This document shows, in pieces, positions 24,311-31,998 of a stretch of DNA of 40,822 nt. Within the stretch, counting starts at the first letter, position 1. The number at the start of each line of letters is the position of its first letter. Origin of the DNA: Sphaerisporangium fuscum (GTDB lineage Bacteria; Actinomycetota; Actinomycetes; Streptosporangiales; Streptosporangiaceae); assembly GCF_018531465.1 (NCBI RefSeq), contig NZ_JAHDTF010000056.1, forward strand, positions 1 through 40,822, in the 5' to 3' direction. A model generated the notes under the pieces. It was not told the DNA's origin. It saw nothing but the letters and a program-made list of their open reading frames with translations, and made no database searches. The position numbers and the translations under genes are program-made.

Positions 24311-26344
24311 ATGAACCCCATGTCCTGCACCGCCTTTCTCGAACTCCTCGCCAGGGAGGCCCCGGCCGTGGAGTTCGAGGCGCCGCTGGTCGAGGCCCGC
24401 GCGGCGGGCGCGCCGCCCGAGGTCCTCGCCGAGCTCGACCGCGCCAAGCTCGCCGCGCTGCGCGTGCGCGCCCTGCTCGAACGGCGGGCCCGCCGCGAGG
24501 CGGAGCTGTCGGCGCTGTTCGAGACCGCCGGCGACCTCGCCGGGCTGCGCGACGTGAACGCCGTGCTGGAGGCCATCGTCCGGCGGGCACGCAGGCTGCT
24601 CAACGCCGACGTCTCCTACATGACCCTGCACGACGCCGAGCGGGGCGACACCTACATGCGGGTCACCGACGGCTCGGTGTCGGCGGCCTTCCGCACCCTC
24701 CGGCTCCCCATGGGCGCGGGGCTGGGCGGGCTCGTCGCCCAGACAGGCACCCCCTACGCCAGCGCCGACTACTTCGCCGACGAGCGGTTCCGCCACCAGA
24801 GGCACATCGACGTCGCCGTGCAGGAGGAGGCCCTGGTCGCCATCCTCGGCGTGCCGATGCGCCTGGGCGCCGAGATCATCGGCGTGCTGTTCGCGGCCAA
24901 CCGCGGCGCCCGGCCGTTCGCCCAGGAGGAGATCGCGCTGCTCGGCTCCCTCGCCGCGCACGCCGCCGTCGCCCTGGACAACGCGCGGCTGCTGGAGGAG
25001 ACCCGGACGGCGCTCGGCGAGCTGAGCTCGGCCAACCGGCTCATGCAGGCGCGCAGCGCCGCCGTCGAGCGCGCCGCCCAGGCCCACGACCGGATGACCG
25101 AGCTCGTCGTCCGGGGCGGCGGTGTGGAGGACGTCGCGGCCGTCGTCACCGACATCCTCGGCGGCGCCCTCATCGTCCTGGACGCCGGCGGCCGCCGCCT
25201 GGCCGCCGTCGGCAACGCCGGCGACCTCGACGAGGCGGAGGTGGCCGGGGCCGCCGCGGCGTCCCGGGGGCTCGGCCGTACCGTGCGGCGCGGTGACCTG
25301 TGGGTGACCTCGGTGGCCTCCGGCCCGGAGATCCTCGGCACCCTCGTCCACCGCACCGGTGCCGCGGCCGACGGCGGGCGCCATCCCGGCGAGGGGGCCG
25401 CCGACCACCGGGCGCCGGAACGCGCGCCCGACGGCGCCTCCGGCACCGACCAGCGCATCCTGGAGCGCGCCGCCGTGGTCACCGCGCTGCTCCTGCTCTT
25501 CCGCCGCACGGCCGCCGCCGCCGAGGGGAGGGTGCGCGGGGAACTGCTGGACGACCTGCTCACCGGCAGGGCCGTCGACTCCGACGCCCTGTACGGCCGG
25601 GCACGCCTCCTCGGGGTGGACCTCGACGCCCCGCACGTCCTCGTGGTGGCCAAGCACGGGGATCCGGCCCGGCGGGGACGCCCCGACTTCCCGGCGCACG
25701 GCCGGGCGGCCACGTGGGAGTCGCCCGACGCCGGCTCCGTGAACGGGCGCGCGGCGTTCTGGGCGTCCTCCGACGCGGCCGCCCGGCACGGCCTGGTGGC
25801 GGCGCGGGGCGAGGAGACGATCCTGCTCCTGCCCGGCGCCGACCCGGGCGCCGCCGCCCAGCGGGTCGCCAGGGAGCTCGGGGCGTCGCTGGGAGCGCCG
25901 GTCACGGCGGGCGCGGCGGGTCCCGTCCAGGGCCCGGCCACCGTCGCCGGGGCCTACGCCGAGGCGCGGCGCTGCGCCGATGCCCTGGTCGCGCTCGGAC
26001 GCGCCGGGGAGGGGGCCGGCTCCGGCGAGCTCGGCTTCGTCGGCCTGCTCATCGGCCGCGACCGGGACGTCGAGGGCTTCCTCGACTCGGTCCTCGGCCC
26101 CGTCCTGGGGTACGACCGGCGGCGCGGCACCGCGCTCGTGCAGACGCTGGAGGCGTACTTCGGCACCGGCTCCAATCTGTCGCGAACCGCCGAGCGCCTG
26201 CACATCCACGTCAACACCGTCACCCAGCGCCTGGACCGTGTGGGCAGGCTCCTGGGCGAAGGCTGGCAGTCCCCGGAACGGGCCCTGGAGATCCAGCTCG
26301 CCCTCCGCCTCAACCGGCTGCGTCCCGGATCCGAAGGGCGGTGA
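24311..26344 (+). CDS. GAF-domain PucR/CdaR-family transcriptional regulator
   Basis: 677 residues from ATG 24311 (AAGGGG five bases upstream); the frame is open far upstream through the preceding gene. Residues about 83-230 form a GAF domain (LLNADVSYMTLHD, then VAILGVPMRLGAEIIGVLFAANRG), followed by a coiled linker, a variable sensory/GGDEF-like middle region (about 410-560, with disordered Pro/Gly inserts), and a C-terminal PucR helix-turn-helix (about 607-670: YFGTGSNLSRTAERLHIHVN). Such proteins often control catabolic operons next to them. It starts 47 bases after the SDR and is likely co-transcribed; it may bind the dyad at 18722-18748. Confidence 0.9.
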   Translation: MNPMSCTAFLELLAREAPAVEFEAPLVEARAAGAPPEVLAELDRAKLAALRVRALLERRARREAELSALFETAGDLAGLRDVNAVLEAIVRRARRLLNADVSYMTLHDAERGDTYMRVTDGSVSAAFRTLRLPMGAGLGGLVAQTGTPYASADYFADERFRHQRHIDVAVQEEALVAILGVPMRLGAEIIGVLFAANRGARPFAQEEIALLGSLAAHAAVALDNARLLEETRTALGELSSANRLMQARSAAVERAAQAHDRMTELVVRGGGVEDVAAVVTDILGGALIVLDAGGRRLAAVGNAGDLDEAEVAGAAAASRGLGRTVRRGDLWVTSVASGPEILGTLVHRTGAAADGGRHPGEGAADHRAPERAPDGASGTDQRILERAAVVTALLLLFRRTAAAAEGRVRGELLDDLLTGRAVDSDALYGRARLLGVDLDAPHVLVVAKHGDPARRGRPDFPAHGRAATWESPDAGSVNGRAAFWASSDAAARHGLVAARGEETILLLPGADPGAAAQRVARELGASLGAPVTAGAAGPVQGPATVAGAYAEARRCADALVALGRAGEGAGSGELGFVGLLIGRDRDVEGFLDSVLGPVLGYDRRRGTALVQTLEAYFGTGSNLSRTAERLHIHVNTVTQRLDRVGRLLGEGWQSPERALEIQLALRLNRLRPGSEGR

Positions 26345-26349
26345 ACGTA

Positions 26350-26384
26350 CTCCGGCGCGGGCCGGGGCACGGCCCACGCCGGAG
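26350..26384. terminator. Bidirectional terminator hairpin
   Basis: A 14-base stem with one mismatch (CTCCGGCGCGGGCC against GGCCCACGCCGGAG) and a seven-base loop, placed between the convergent PucR gene (ends 26344) and SPW gene (ends 26392). Confidence 0.75.
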
Positions 26385-26391
26385 GACGGGA

Positions 26392-26826
26392 TCAACGCCG
26401 ATAGGGCGACAGGAGGCCGACCCCGAGGCCGGCCAGACCGCACACGGTGATGATGGCGCCGATTGTGGCGTTGCTGACGGTCTGCGCAGTGGTCGCTCCA
26501 TGTTCCGGCAGCACCCAGGGCGCGACGATCGTCCAGACCCCGATGATCGGCGTCACCCAGCTGAAGCCGTGGGTGCGGCCGAACGCGGATGCGAACCCGG
26601 CGGCGAGAAGCGCCAGGGCGACCCCGAGGACCAAGTTGTTGACGGTCAGCGTCGTACGCCCGAAGAAACCGACGACCCACGGCGAGATGGCCAGATACAG
26701 GCCGCTTAGGAATGTCAGGCCACTGACGACCCGCGCGACCGGCATCTCGGCCGCCAGGTCGTAGTGGGCGCGCATCGCGGCGATGTCCGGGTGCCGCTCA
26801 AGGTCCATCGGCGAGCGAGTAGCCAT
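26392..26826 (-). CDS. SPW-repeat membrane protein
   Basis: 144 residues from ATG 26826, which has AAGGTGG upstream; an ATG at 26847 lacks a ribosome site. Four hydrophobic segments arranged as two pairs, each with an SPW-like motif: ISPWVVGF and VAPWVLPE, the mark of the SPW repeat family (PF03779). The N-terminal 40 residues are a soluble segment (MDLERHPDIAAMRAHYD). Function of the family is unknown; many members are stress-induced. It lies downstream of a MarR regulator on the same strand. Confidence 0.85.
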   Translation of the reverse strand: MATRSPMDLERHPDIAAMRAHYDLAAEMPVARVVSGLTFLSGLYLAISPWVVGFFGRTTLTVNNLVLGVALALLAAGFASAFGRTHGFSWVTPIIGVWTIVAPWVLPEHGATTAQTVSNATIGAIITVCGLAGLGVGLLSPYRR

Positions 26827-26853
26827 CTCGTTCACCACCTTTCTCATCCAGAG

Positions 26854-26882
26854 AATTGGACAATTTCCCCCTTCCCTCTATA
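26854..26882 (-). promoter_or_regulatory. SPW gene promoter element with AATTG-CAATT dyad
   Basis: A TATAGA -10-like hexamer (plus-strand 26877-26882) points toward the SPW gene. Eleven bases downstream lies AATTG-GA-CAATT (26854-26865), an inverted repeat of the ATTG/CAAT form often bound by MarR proteins; a MarR gene is next door. No good -35 was found. The tract is strikingly AT-rich for this window. Confidence 0.4.
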
Positions 26883-27082
26883 AGTCAGGCTGATTCCGGC
26901 ACAGTGCAATAGTTTGGGAAAGGCGGTGTCCGGAACAGTCTCCGGCGACCTGCGCCGGAGGCTGAACCATACGGCGACGGGTATGACGAGCTCCGGCACG
27001 ACCTCGGCGTCGGCGACACGCCATGCTGGGGGTGCTGTCGGGGGGACGCGGTACGGCCGGTCCGGGGAGGGTGGCGGTGACC

Positions 27083-27580
27083 TCAGGGTTCGGGCCAGCC
27101 CAGCGGGAAGGGCGTCCGCGCGGAGGCCTCGCCGCCCGCCTCGCTGAACGCCTGCATGGCGGTGATCAGGGCCTGCCGCTGCGAGACCGGGATGCGGGCG
27201 ACTATGCCGGCGATCTCGTTCCTGCGCCGGGCCATCACCTCCTCGGTGATGCGCAGCCCCTGACCGGTCAGCCGCAGCAGGCTCTCACGCCGGTTGTGGG
27301 GGTTGACGACCCGGCTCACGAGCTCCGCGGCGGCCAGGCGGTCGACCATCCGCATGGCGGTGGAGGGATTGACGCCCAGCCGCTCGGCCAGCGCGACCAG
27401 ATTGGTCTCGCCCCGGCCGATGACCATGAGCATGCGGAACTGCGGCAGGGTCACCTTGTCCTCCACCGAGGCCAGCGAACGCGCCGAGACGGCGACCAGC
27501 ACCCGTGAGGCCGTCAGCAGCGCGGAGGTGATCGCCTCAAGATCGTTTCCAGGGCCGATGTGGTCGGCATGCCGCGTCAT
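27083..27580 (-). CDS. MarR-family transcriptional regulator
   Basis: 165 residues from ATG 27580; an in-frame TTG at 27595 is less likely. Winged helix at about 35-125: LPQFRMLMVIGRGETNLVAL, recognition helix VNPSTAMRMVDRLAAAELV and wing VVNPHNRRESLLRLTGQG. Such proteins are dimeric repressors released by small ligands such as phenolics, or by oxidants. No Cys is seen in the DNA-binding part, so ligand control is more likely. Candidate sites: 27607-27619 in its own upstream region and 26854-26865 before the SPW gene. Confidence 0.9.
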   Translation of the reverse strand: MTRHADHIGPGNDLEAITSALLTASRVLVAVSARSLASVEDKVTLPQFRMLMVIGRGETNLVALAERLGVNPSTAMRMVDRLAAAELVSRVVNPHNRRESLLRLTGQGLRITEEVMARRRNEIAGIVARIPVSQRQALITAMQAFSEAGGEASARTPFPLGWPEP

Positions 27581-27606
27581 CGAGACCGTTCCCAACCGCC
27601 GAGTGC

Positions 27607-27619
27607 GTCAAAGAGTGAC
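27607..27619. promoter_or_regulatory. Possible MarR autoregulatory site
   Basis: GTCA-N5-TGAC at 27607-27619 lies 27 bases upstream of the MarR start in the gap after the SARP gene. Short inverted repeats at this place are typical of MarR self-control; the four-base arms make chance occurrence possible. Confidence 0.3.
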
Positions 27620-27720
27620 ATAACCTCCCGAGGGCTTGGTCATGCCATCGGGATGCCCGGCGCCTCCCTCCCCGCGGTGCCGGGCCCGGTGTCCTGCGAC
27701 GGCGATGCTGAGCCCGGCCC

Positions 27721-30700
27721 CTACGCGGACGGCAGATCCTTCCACGCCGGGGCGTCGAGCAGATCGGTGAGCTGGCTCTTGAGCTGCTGGGCCACGGGGG
27801 CGTCCATCTTGTCGGTCAGGGCGACCGCGTGGGAGATCGCGTCCTGGGCGGCCGCCTCGTCCCCGGCCGCTCGATGGGACTCGGCGAGCATGATCAGGGT
27901 GCGTGCCTCGTGGAGCGGCATGTGCATCTGGCGGAACAGCGACAGCGCCTGCTCGAAGTGGATCACCCCCTCGAGGGAGTCCTGCTTGGCCAGGGCGAGC
28001 TCGCCGAGCCCGAGCTGCACCCGCGCCTCCACCAGTTGCTCGCTGGAGGTGCTCGCCAGCAGCAGGGCCCCCCGCAGCGCGCTGTCGGCCTCGTCCAGCT
28101 CCCCTCGCCGGAGCCGGGCGATGCCGAGACCGTGCAGTGTGTAGGCCTCGCCGGTCGGATCGCCGCTGTTCCTGACGACGGTCAGCGCCTCGTCGAACAC
28201 CTCCGCCGCCAGGGCGGGCTGGTCCGACTGCAGGTAGGTGTGGCCGATCCGGTGCAGCACCTGCGCCTCCACCCGCCGGGAGCCGCTCCTGTGGCTCAGC
28301 TCCAGCGCCTCCGTCAGGAGCCGCTGCGCGCCCGGCAGATCGTCGAACTCCAGGCGGAGCTGGGCCAGGTTGTGCAGCACGTACGCCGACGCCACCTGGT
28401 CGCCGGTATCTCGGAAGATCTGCAGCGCCCGTTTGTAGTGCGCCTCCGCGTCGGAGAAGTGGCCGCTGAGACGGTCCAGGAACCCCATGATCTTGATGAC
28501 GAGCCCCTCGCCCTGGCTGTCTCCGACCTCGCCGAACAGCTGGACCGCCGCCTCGAAGTCGCACCGCGCGTCGCCGTACCGCTGTTCGGTGGTGTACAGC
28601 GTGCCCCGGGAGTACAGCATCGCGGCCTGCCCGCGTTTGTCCTGGGCCTGCCGGGCGGCGGTCAGCGCGATCTGGTGCGTCTCGCGCCAGTCGTCGAGGT
28701 ACACACGCGACTCGAACAACGTCACCGAGCTGATCGCCAGATCCCAGCACAGGTCGACGAAGCCCGCCTGCGCGGCCTGGCGGATGCCGGACACGAGCAT
28801 GATGCGCTCCCGCTCGTACCACTGCAGGGGCGAGGCGACGAGCTGGTCGACCAGCCGGCCCGGGAGCGGCCAGCGCTCGGCCTCGCTGTGGATCTGCACG
28901 TAGTCGCCGCCGTACTCCCGGCGGTGCGCCGCCTCGGCGAGGAACAGCAGCCCGCCGAGGACACGCCTGAGCGCGGCGTTGCGCTCGGCGGGGGACTCCT
29001 CGGCGGCGAGGCGTTCGCGCGCGAACACGCGGATCAGGTCGTGGAAGCGGTACTGGCTGTGCACGCCGTGCCCGGGGCCGGTGGTCTCGATGAGCTGCGC
29101 GTCGGCGAGGTCGTCCAGCAGGTCCTCGGCGTCGGCGAGAGGCTGGTCGAGCAGGGCGGCGCTCACCCAGCCGGAGAAGATCTGGGAGTCGAGGAGCGTC
29201 AGGCGGCGGAACAGCCGGCGCGCGTCCTCACCGACGCTGTCGTAGGTCAGCGAGATGCTCGCCCGGATGCCCATCTCGCCGTGCTTGAGCTCGTCCAGCC
29301 GGCGCGTCTCGTCCTCCAGGCGGCTGACCAGCTGCTCGACGCTCCAGTGCGGGCGGGCCGACAGCCGCGCGCCCGCGATGCGCAGGGCCAGCGGCAGGTG
29401 CCCGCACAGCTCCGCGAGCGCCTCGGCGGCCTCGATCTCCGACTGCACCCGTTCGATGCCGGCGATGCGGGACAACAGGTTGACCGACTGGTCGGAGTCC
29501 AGAACGTCCACATCGACGTGGACGGCCCCGGCGAGCCCGGCCAGGCGGCTGCGGCTGGTGATGACGACGGCGGAGGCGGGATTGCCGGGCAGCAGGGGGA
29601 GCACCTGGCTCTCGCTGCCCGCGTCGTCGAGGACGATCAGGATCCGCCGGTCGGCCAGCAGGGCGCGGTACATCTCCGCGCGCTCCTCCAGATCGTCCGG
29701 TATCGCGGTTCCGGACACGCCGAGCACGCGTAAGAAGCGCTCCAGCACCTGCATGGTGCTGGCGGGGCGGGGCGCCCCGCCGTGCAGGTCGGCGAAGAGC
29801 TGCCCGTGGGGGAAGCGGTCGGCCACGGTGTGGGAGGCGTGGACGGCGATGGCCGTCTTGCCGATGCCGGGCTTGCCGACGATCACGATGACGGGCACGG
29901 CGAACCGGGAGTGGTCCTCGGTGACCAGCATCAGCCGCTGCCGGATGTCCTCGATCTGCTTGGTGCGGCCGGTGAAGTCGGCGATGTCGGTGGGCAGCAT
30001 CCCGGGCACGCTCGGCACGCTGACCGGGGCCGGGATCTCCACCTTGCCGGGCGGCGCGGGCGGGTCGAGGCTCTCGTCGGAGGTCAGGATCGCGTGCTCG
30101 AGCTGCTGGAGCCGCTCGTTGGGCTCGATGCCGAGCTCCTCGATCATGGTACGGCGGGCGTTGCGGTACACCTGCAGCGCCTCCGCCTGCCTGCCCGAGC
30201 GGTACAGGGCGGTCATCAGCTGGCCGCGCAGCCGTTCGCGCAGCGGGTACTCCTCGGTCAGCTCGGTGAGCTCGCCGACCAGCTCGTGGTGCCGGCCGAG
30301 GTCGAGTTCCAGCTGGATGCAGTCCTCGTTGGCGGTGATGCGGTCCTCGGTGAGCCTGCTCGCCGCCGCCTGCACGAGCCTGCTGTCGATGCCGTCCAGG
30401 GCCGGCCCCCGCCACAGGGCCAGCGCCTCGCGATAGTGCCGTATCGCCTCGTTGACGTTGCGGGCCTCGCGCGCGGTGCGGGCCCGCTGCACGAGACTTT
30501 CGAACCGCTGGGCGTCGATCTGGCCGGCCGCCACCCTGATGGAATAACCCAGCGACTGGGTGGAGATCATGTCGGGACTTCCGTTGGCGGCGAACAGGCG
30601 CCGCAGCGAGGAAATGCAGATCTGAACCTGGGCGCGTGCCGTGGTGGGCGGCTCGTCGCCGTAGATCGCCTCCATGAGCCTGCCGATGGTGACGACCCTG

Positions 30701-30810
30701 TTGGCGTCGAGGAGAAGGACCGCGAGCACGATCTGCTGCCTGATTCCGCCGAGGTCGAGCCGATGATTGCCGGCGGACGCCTCAAGGGACCCCAGAATTC
30801 CGAATTCCAC
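27721..30810 (-). CDS. AfsR-type SARP regulator with NB-ARC and TPR domains
   Basis: 1029 residues. A GTG at 30810 with GAGGAG six bases upstream is the start; the frame stays open further up without a ribosome site. Order: OmpR-like winged helix (residues 1-90, EFGILGSLEA... to SSLRRLF), bacterial transcriptional activation domain (about 95-245, RFESLVQRARTAREARN), NB-ARC STAND ATPase (about 270-560; P-loop GKPGIGKT at 312-319, VVITSRSRLAGL), then a TPR array (about 620-1010). This is the AfsR architecture. A TTA codon at 29731-29733 (residue 360) makes full-length translation depend on the bldA tRNA, typical of pathway activators. SARPs bind direct repeats near -35; such repeats occur upstream (31050-31081). 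Confidence 0.93.
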   Translation of the reverse strand: MEFGILGSLEASAGNHRLDLGGIRQQIVLAVLLLDANRVVTIGRLMEAIYGDEPPTTARAQVQICISSLRRLFAANGSPDMISTQSLGYSIRVAAGQIDAQRFESLVQRARTAREARNVNEAIRHYREALALWRGPALDGIDSRLVQAAASRLTEDRITANEDCIQLELDLGRHHELVGELTELTEEYPLRERLRGQLMTALYRSGRQAEALQVYRNARRTMIEELGIEPNERLQQLEHAILTSDESLDPPAPPGKVEIPAPVSVPSVPGMLPTDIADFTGRTKQIEDIRQRLMLVTEDHSRFAVPVIVIVGKPGIGKTAIAVHASHTVADRFPHGQLFADLHGGAPRPASTMQVLERFLRVLGVSGTAIPDDLEERAEMYRALLADRRILIVLDDAGSESQVLPLLPGNPASAVVITSRSRLAGLAGAVHVDVDVLDSDQSVNLLSRIAGIERVQSEIEAAEALAELCGHLPLALRIAGARLSARPHWSVEQLVSRLEDETRRLDELKHGEMGIRASISLTYDSVGEDARRLFRRLTLLDSQIFSGWVSAALLDQPLADAEDLLDDLADAQLIETTGPGHGVHSQYRFHDLIRVFARERLAAEESPAERNAALRRVLGGLLFLAEAAHRREYGGDYVQIHSEAERWPLPGRLVDQLVASPLQWYERERIMLVSGIRQAAQAGFVDLCWDLAISSVTLFESRVYLDDWRETHQIALTAARQAQDKRGQAAMLYSRGTLYTTEQRYGDARCDFEAAVQLFGEVGDSQGEGLVIKIMGFLDRLSGHFSDAEAHYKRALQIFRDTGDQVASAYVLHNLAQLRLEFDDLPGAQRLLTEALELSHRSGSRRVEAQVLHRIGHTYLQSDQPALAAEVFDEALTVVRNSGDPTGEAYTLHGLGIARLRRGELDEADSALRGALLLASTSSEQLVEARVQLGLGELALAKQDSLEGVIHFEQALSLFRQMHMPLHEARTLIMLAESHRAAGDEAAAQDAISHAVALTDKMDAPVAQQLKSQLTDLLDAPAWKDLPSA

Positions 30811-30969
30811 CTGCTTCTCCTCGCAAAAAGCTCGCGGGCCGTCCGGAAGTTTGCTCAATCCTCCGATGCGAGAGGCAACAGATGCGCGGTTCCAGGAGAG
30901 ATCCGCCCCGTATGGCATTCCGCTGTACCATGACACACGACCGCCCGCGTGTACTTTCGGCCGCAGCCC

Positions 30970-31081
30970 GGTCACATATAGCGATGTCACTTATGTCTGG
31001 ATAGTACTACTATAAGTGGTTCCGAGCTATATAGAGTCTACGAATACTTCCTGTGACCGGCATAGTCAATCGCCTGTGACC
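30970..31081 (-). promoter_or_regulatory. GTGACC/GGTCAC repeat cluster at the SARP promoter
   Basis: CCTGTGACC occurs twice, at 31050-31058 and 31073-31081, 23 bases apart (about two helical turns). In opposite orientation GGTCACATA (30970-30978) and TGTCACTTA (30985-30993) are 15 bases apart. Read toward the SARP gene the first pair is a direct repeat GGTCACAGG. SARP and similar activators recognise direct repeats at such spacing, so autoregulation is plausible. Confidence 0.45.
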
Positions 31082-31206
31082 TCTGGTGATGGCGGCCGGG
31101 CTGCCTGATTGGTGATATGTCGCTTTTGGCGTAGTTCGGCGAGAGATGTTCTGCGGTATTAGCGGGAGCGGGAGAGGAACGAGCGGGACCGGCGGCAGGG
31201 GGCGGC

Positions 31207-31385
31207 GGCTTTCCGCTCACGGGACGGCGAGGGCTCGGCTTTCGGGCGGGAGGGCGAGGAGGCTTTCCGGCCGGAGGACCGGCTTTCGGGTCGGAGGGCG
31301 GCCGGGTCGGGCTTTCCGGCGGCGCGAGGGACGAGAGAGGTTTCCGCCGGGACGGGTGCCGTTCTCCGGGATGGCGGCTTTCGCC
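31207..31385. repeat. GGCTTTC-[CG]-GG dispersed direct repeats
   Basis: Copies of GGCTTTCCGG or GGCTTTCGGG (one base variable) begin at 31207, 31237, 31261, 31281 and 31310, with a related GGCTTTCGCC at 31376. Start-to-start distances are 30, 24, 20 and 29 bases before the last copy. The motif stands out because TTT is rare here. Not a CRISPR: unit too short and spacing irregular. Confidence 0.55.
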
Positions 31386-31408
31386 GAGGGTGCGCTATCG
31401 GCCGGCCG

Positions 31409-31513
31409 TCAGCCCCACGGCGTGCCCGCCGACCGTCCCGCGCGGGGGGCCGCGATGTCGGTGGCGGCGCGGAGGACGGCCCGGAAGACGCTGCTGGCGG
31501 CGGGAGCGATCAT
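31409..31513 (-). CDS. 34-residue peptide gene, unknown function
   Basis: Minus-strand ATG at 31513 to TGA at 31409. AGAGGT lies eight bases upstream. Nearly all codons (about 31 of 34) end in G or C, and this bias stops abruptly at the start codon, where the next third-position bases are mostly T or A; that is the best evidence for coding. The peptide begins MIAPAASSVFRAVLRAATD, could form an amphipathic helix, and ends in a flexible, small-residue tail, SAGTPWG. It lies 599 bases upstream of the SARP start on the same strand. It could be a signalling peptide, a RiPP-like precursor or a regulator of the transcript; no peptide-modifying enzyme is nearby. An overlapping 64-codon frame (31395-31589) has Arg-rich nonsense composition and is not preferred. 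Confidence 0.45.
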   Translation of the reverse strand: MIAPAASSVFRAVLRAATDIAAPRAGRSAGTPWG

Positions 31514-31998
31514 TTCTCGACCTCTTCTTGCGTCGGGGCTTTCTTCGGCCGATCGGCTGAAGCACCGTCAACGTAGAAAGCGCCGCCATTCACTCCTTAT
31601 CGGATCTCTTCTGGCCTGCCATCTTCCCAGCTCATCCCGCTATTCCCTGGCATTTGCTCACTTGTCGATATTCCAGCGGTGAAGGGTTCGCCTCCGCGCG
31701 CCATACTCGGTGAAAAGCGGTCTGACCTGCGAAGACGTGCTTCCGTCAGGGCCGCGGGACGGCCGGCGATAGGCGTGCGAAAGCGGATCGATAGCGGGGT
31801 CCGGCACTCTGGCGCGCAAGCCGGGACCGGGCGTGCGTCGGCACCCTTGCCCCGGTCCCGTACGCGTCGGTGCAGGGACGGAAGGACGCCGGACCGCGTG
31901 CGCGTCGCGCGGGGAGGGCGGAGGCGACCGGCGCGTTCGTTCACAGGGATGCGTGGAGCTGTCCGTTACGGCGGGCCCGGCAGATGGGTTTCAACGAG
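31514..31998. other. Divergent upstream region, peptide gene / transthyretin-like gene
   Basis: About 480 bases. The part 31580-31680 is AT-rich and carries a TCGACA hexamer (minus strand, about 31665-31670) with a poor -10 17 bases on, a weak candidate promoter for the peptide gene. Candidate frames (31597-31944 minus, 31679-32002 plus) are Arg/Pro-rich, lack ribosome sites and look like shadows. I see no gene here. Confidence 0.4.

Larger units (their letters stand above)
30811..31408. other. Gene-poor SARP upstream region
   Basis: 598 bases without a convincing gene. The part 30940-31140 is AT-rich for this genome and holds GTGAC-type repeats and a TATAGT element (about 31009-31014, minus strand) that may be the SARP promoter. 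The part 31200-31390 is GC-rich and holds the GGCTTTC repeat family. Open frames here (for example 31038-31220 minus) lack ribosome sites and protein-like composition. Confidence 0.5.

Noticed and set aside
24188..26680. 830-codon minus-strand frame over the PucR gene
   Set aside because: Antisense shadow: Gly/Arg/Val-rich, without ribosome site, while the plus strand gives a recognisable GAF/PucR protein.
26914..27147. 77-codon plus-strand frame between SPW and MarR genes
   Set aside because: No ribosome site, low-complexity Ser/Arg/Gly sequence, and its end overlaps the MarR gene antisense.
31207..31385. Possible CRISPR array
   Set aside because: Repeat core is only ten bases, spacing varies between 20 and 66 bases, and no cas gene is present.
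31146..31682. 178-codon plus-strand frame in the SARP upstream region
   Set aside because: Arg/Gly repeats come from the GGCTTTC repeat family; third-position bias collapses after 31513, exactly where the minus-strand peptide begins.
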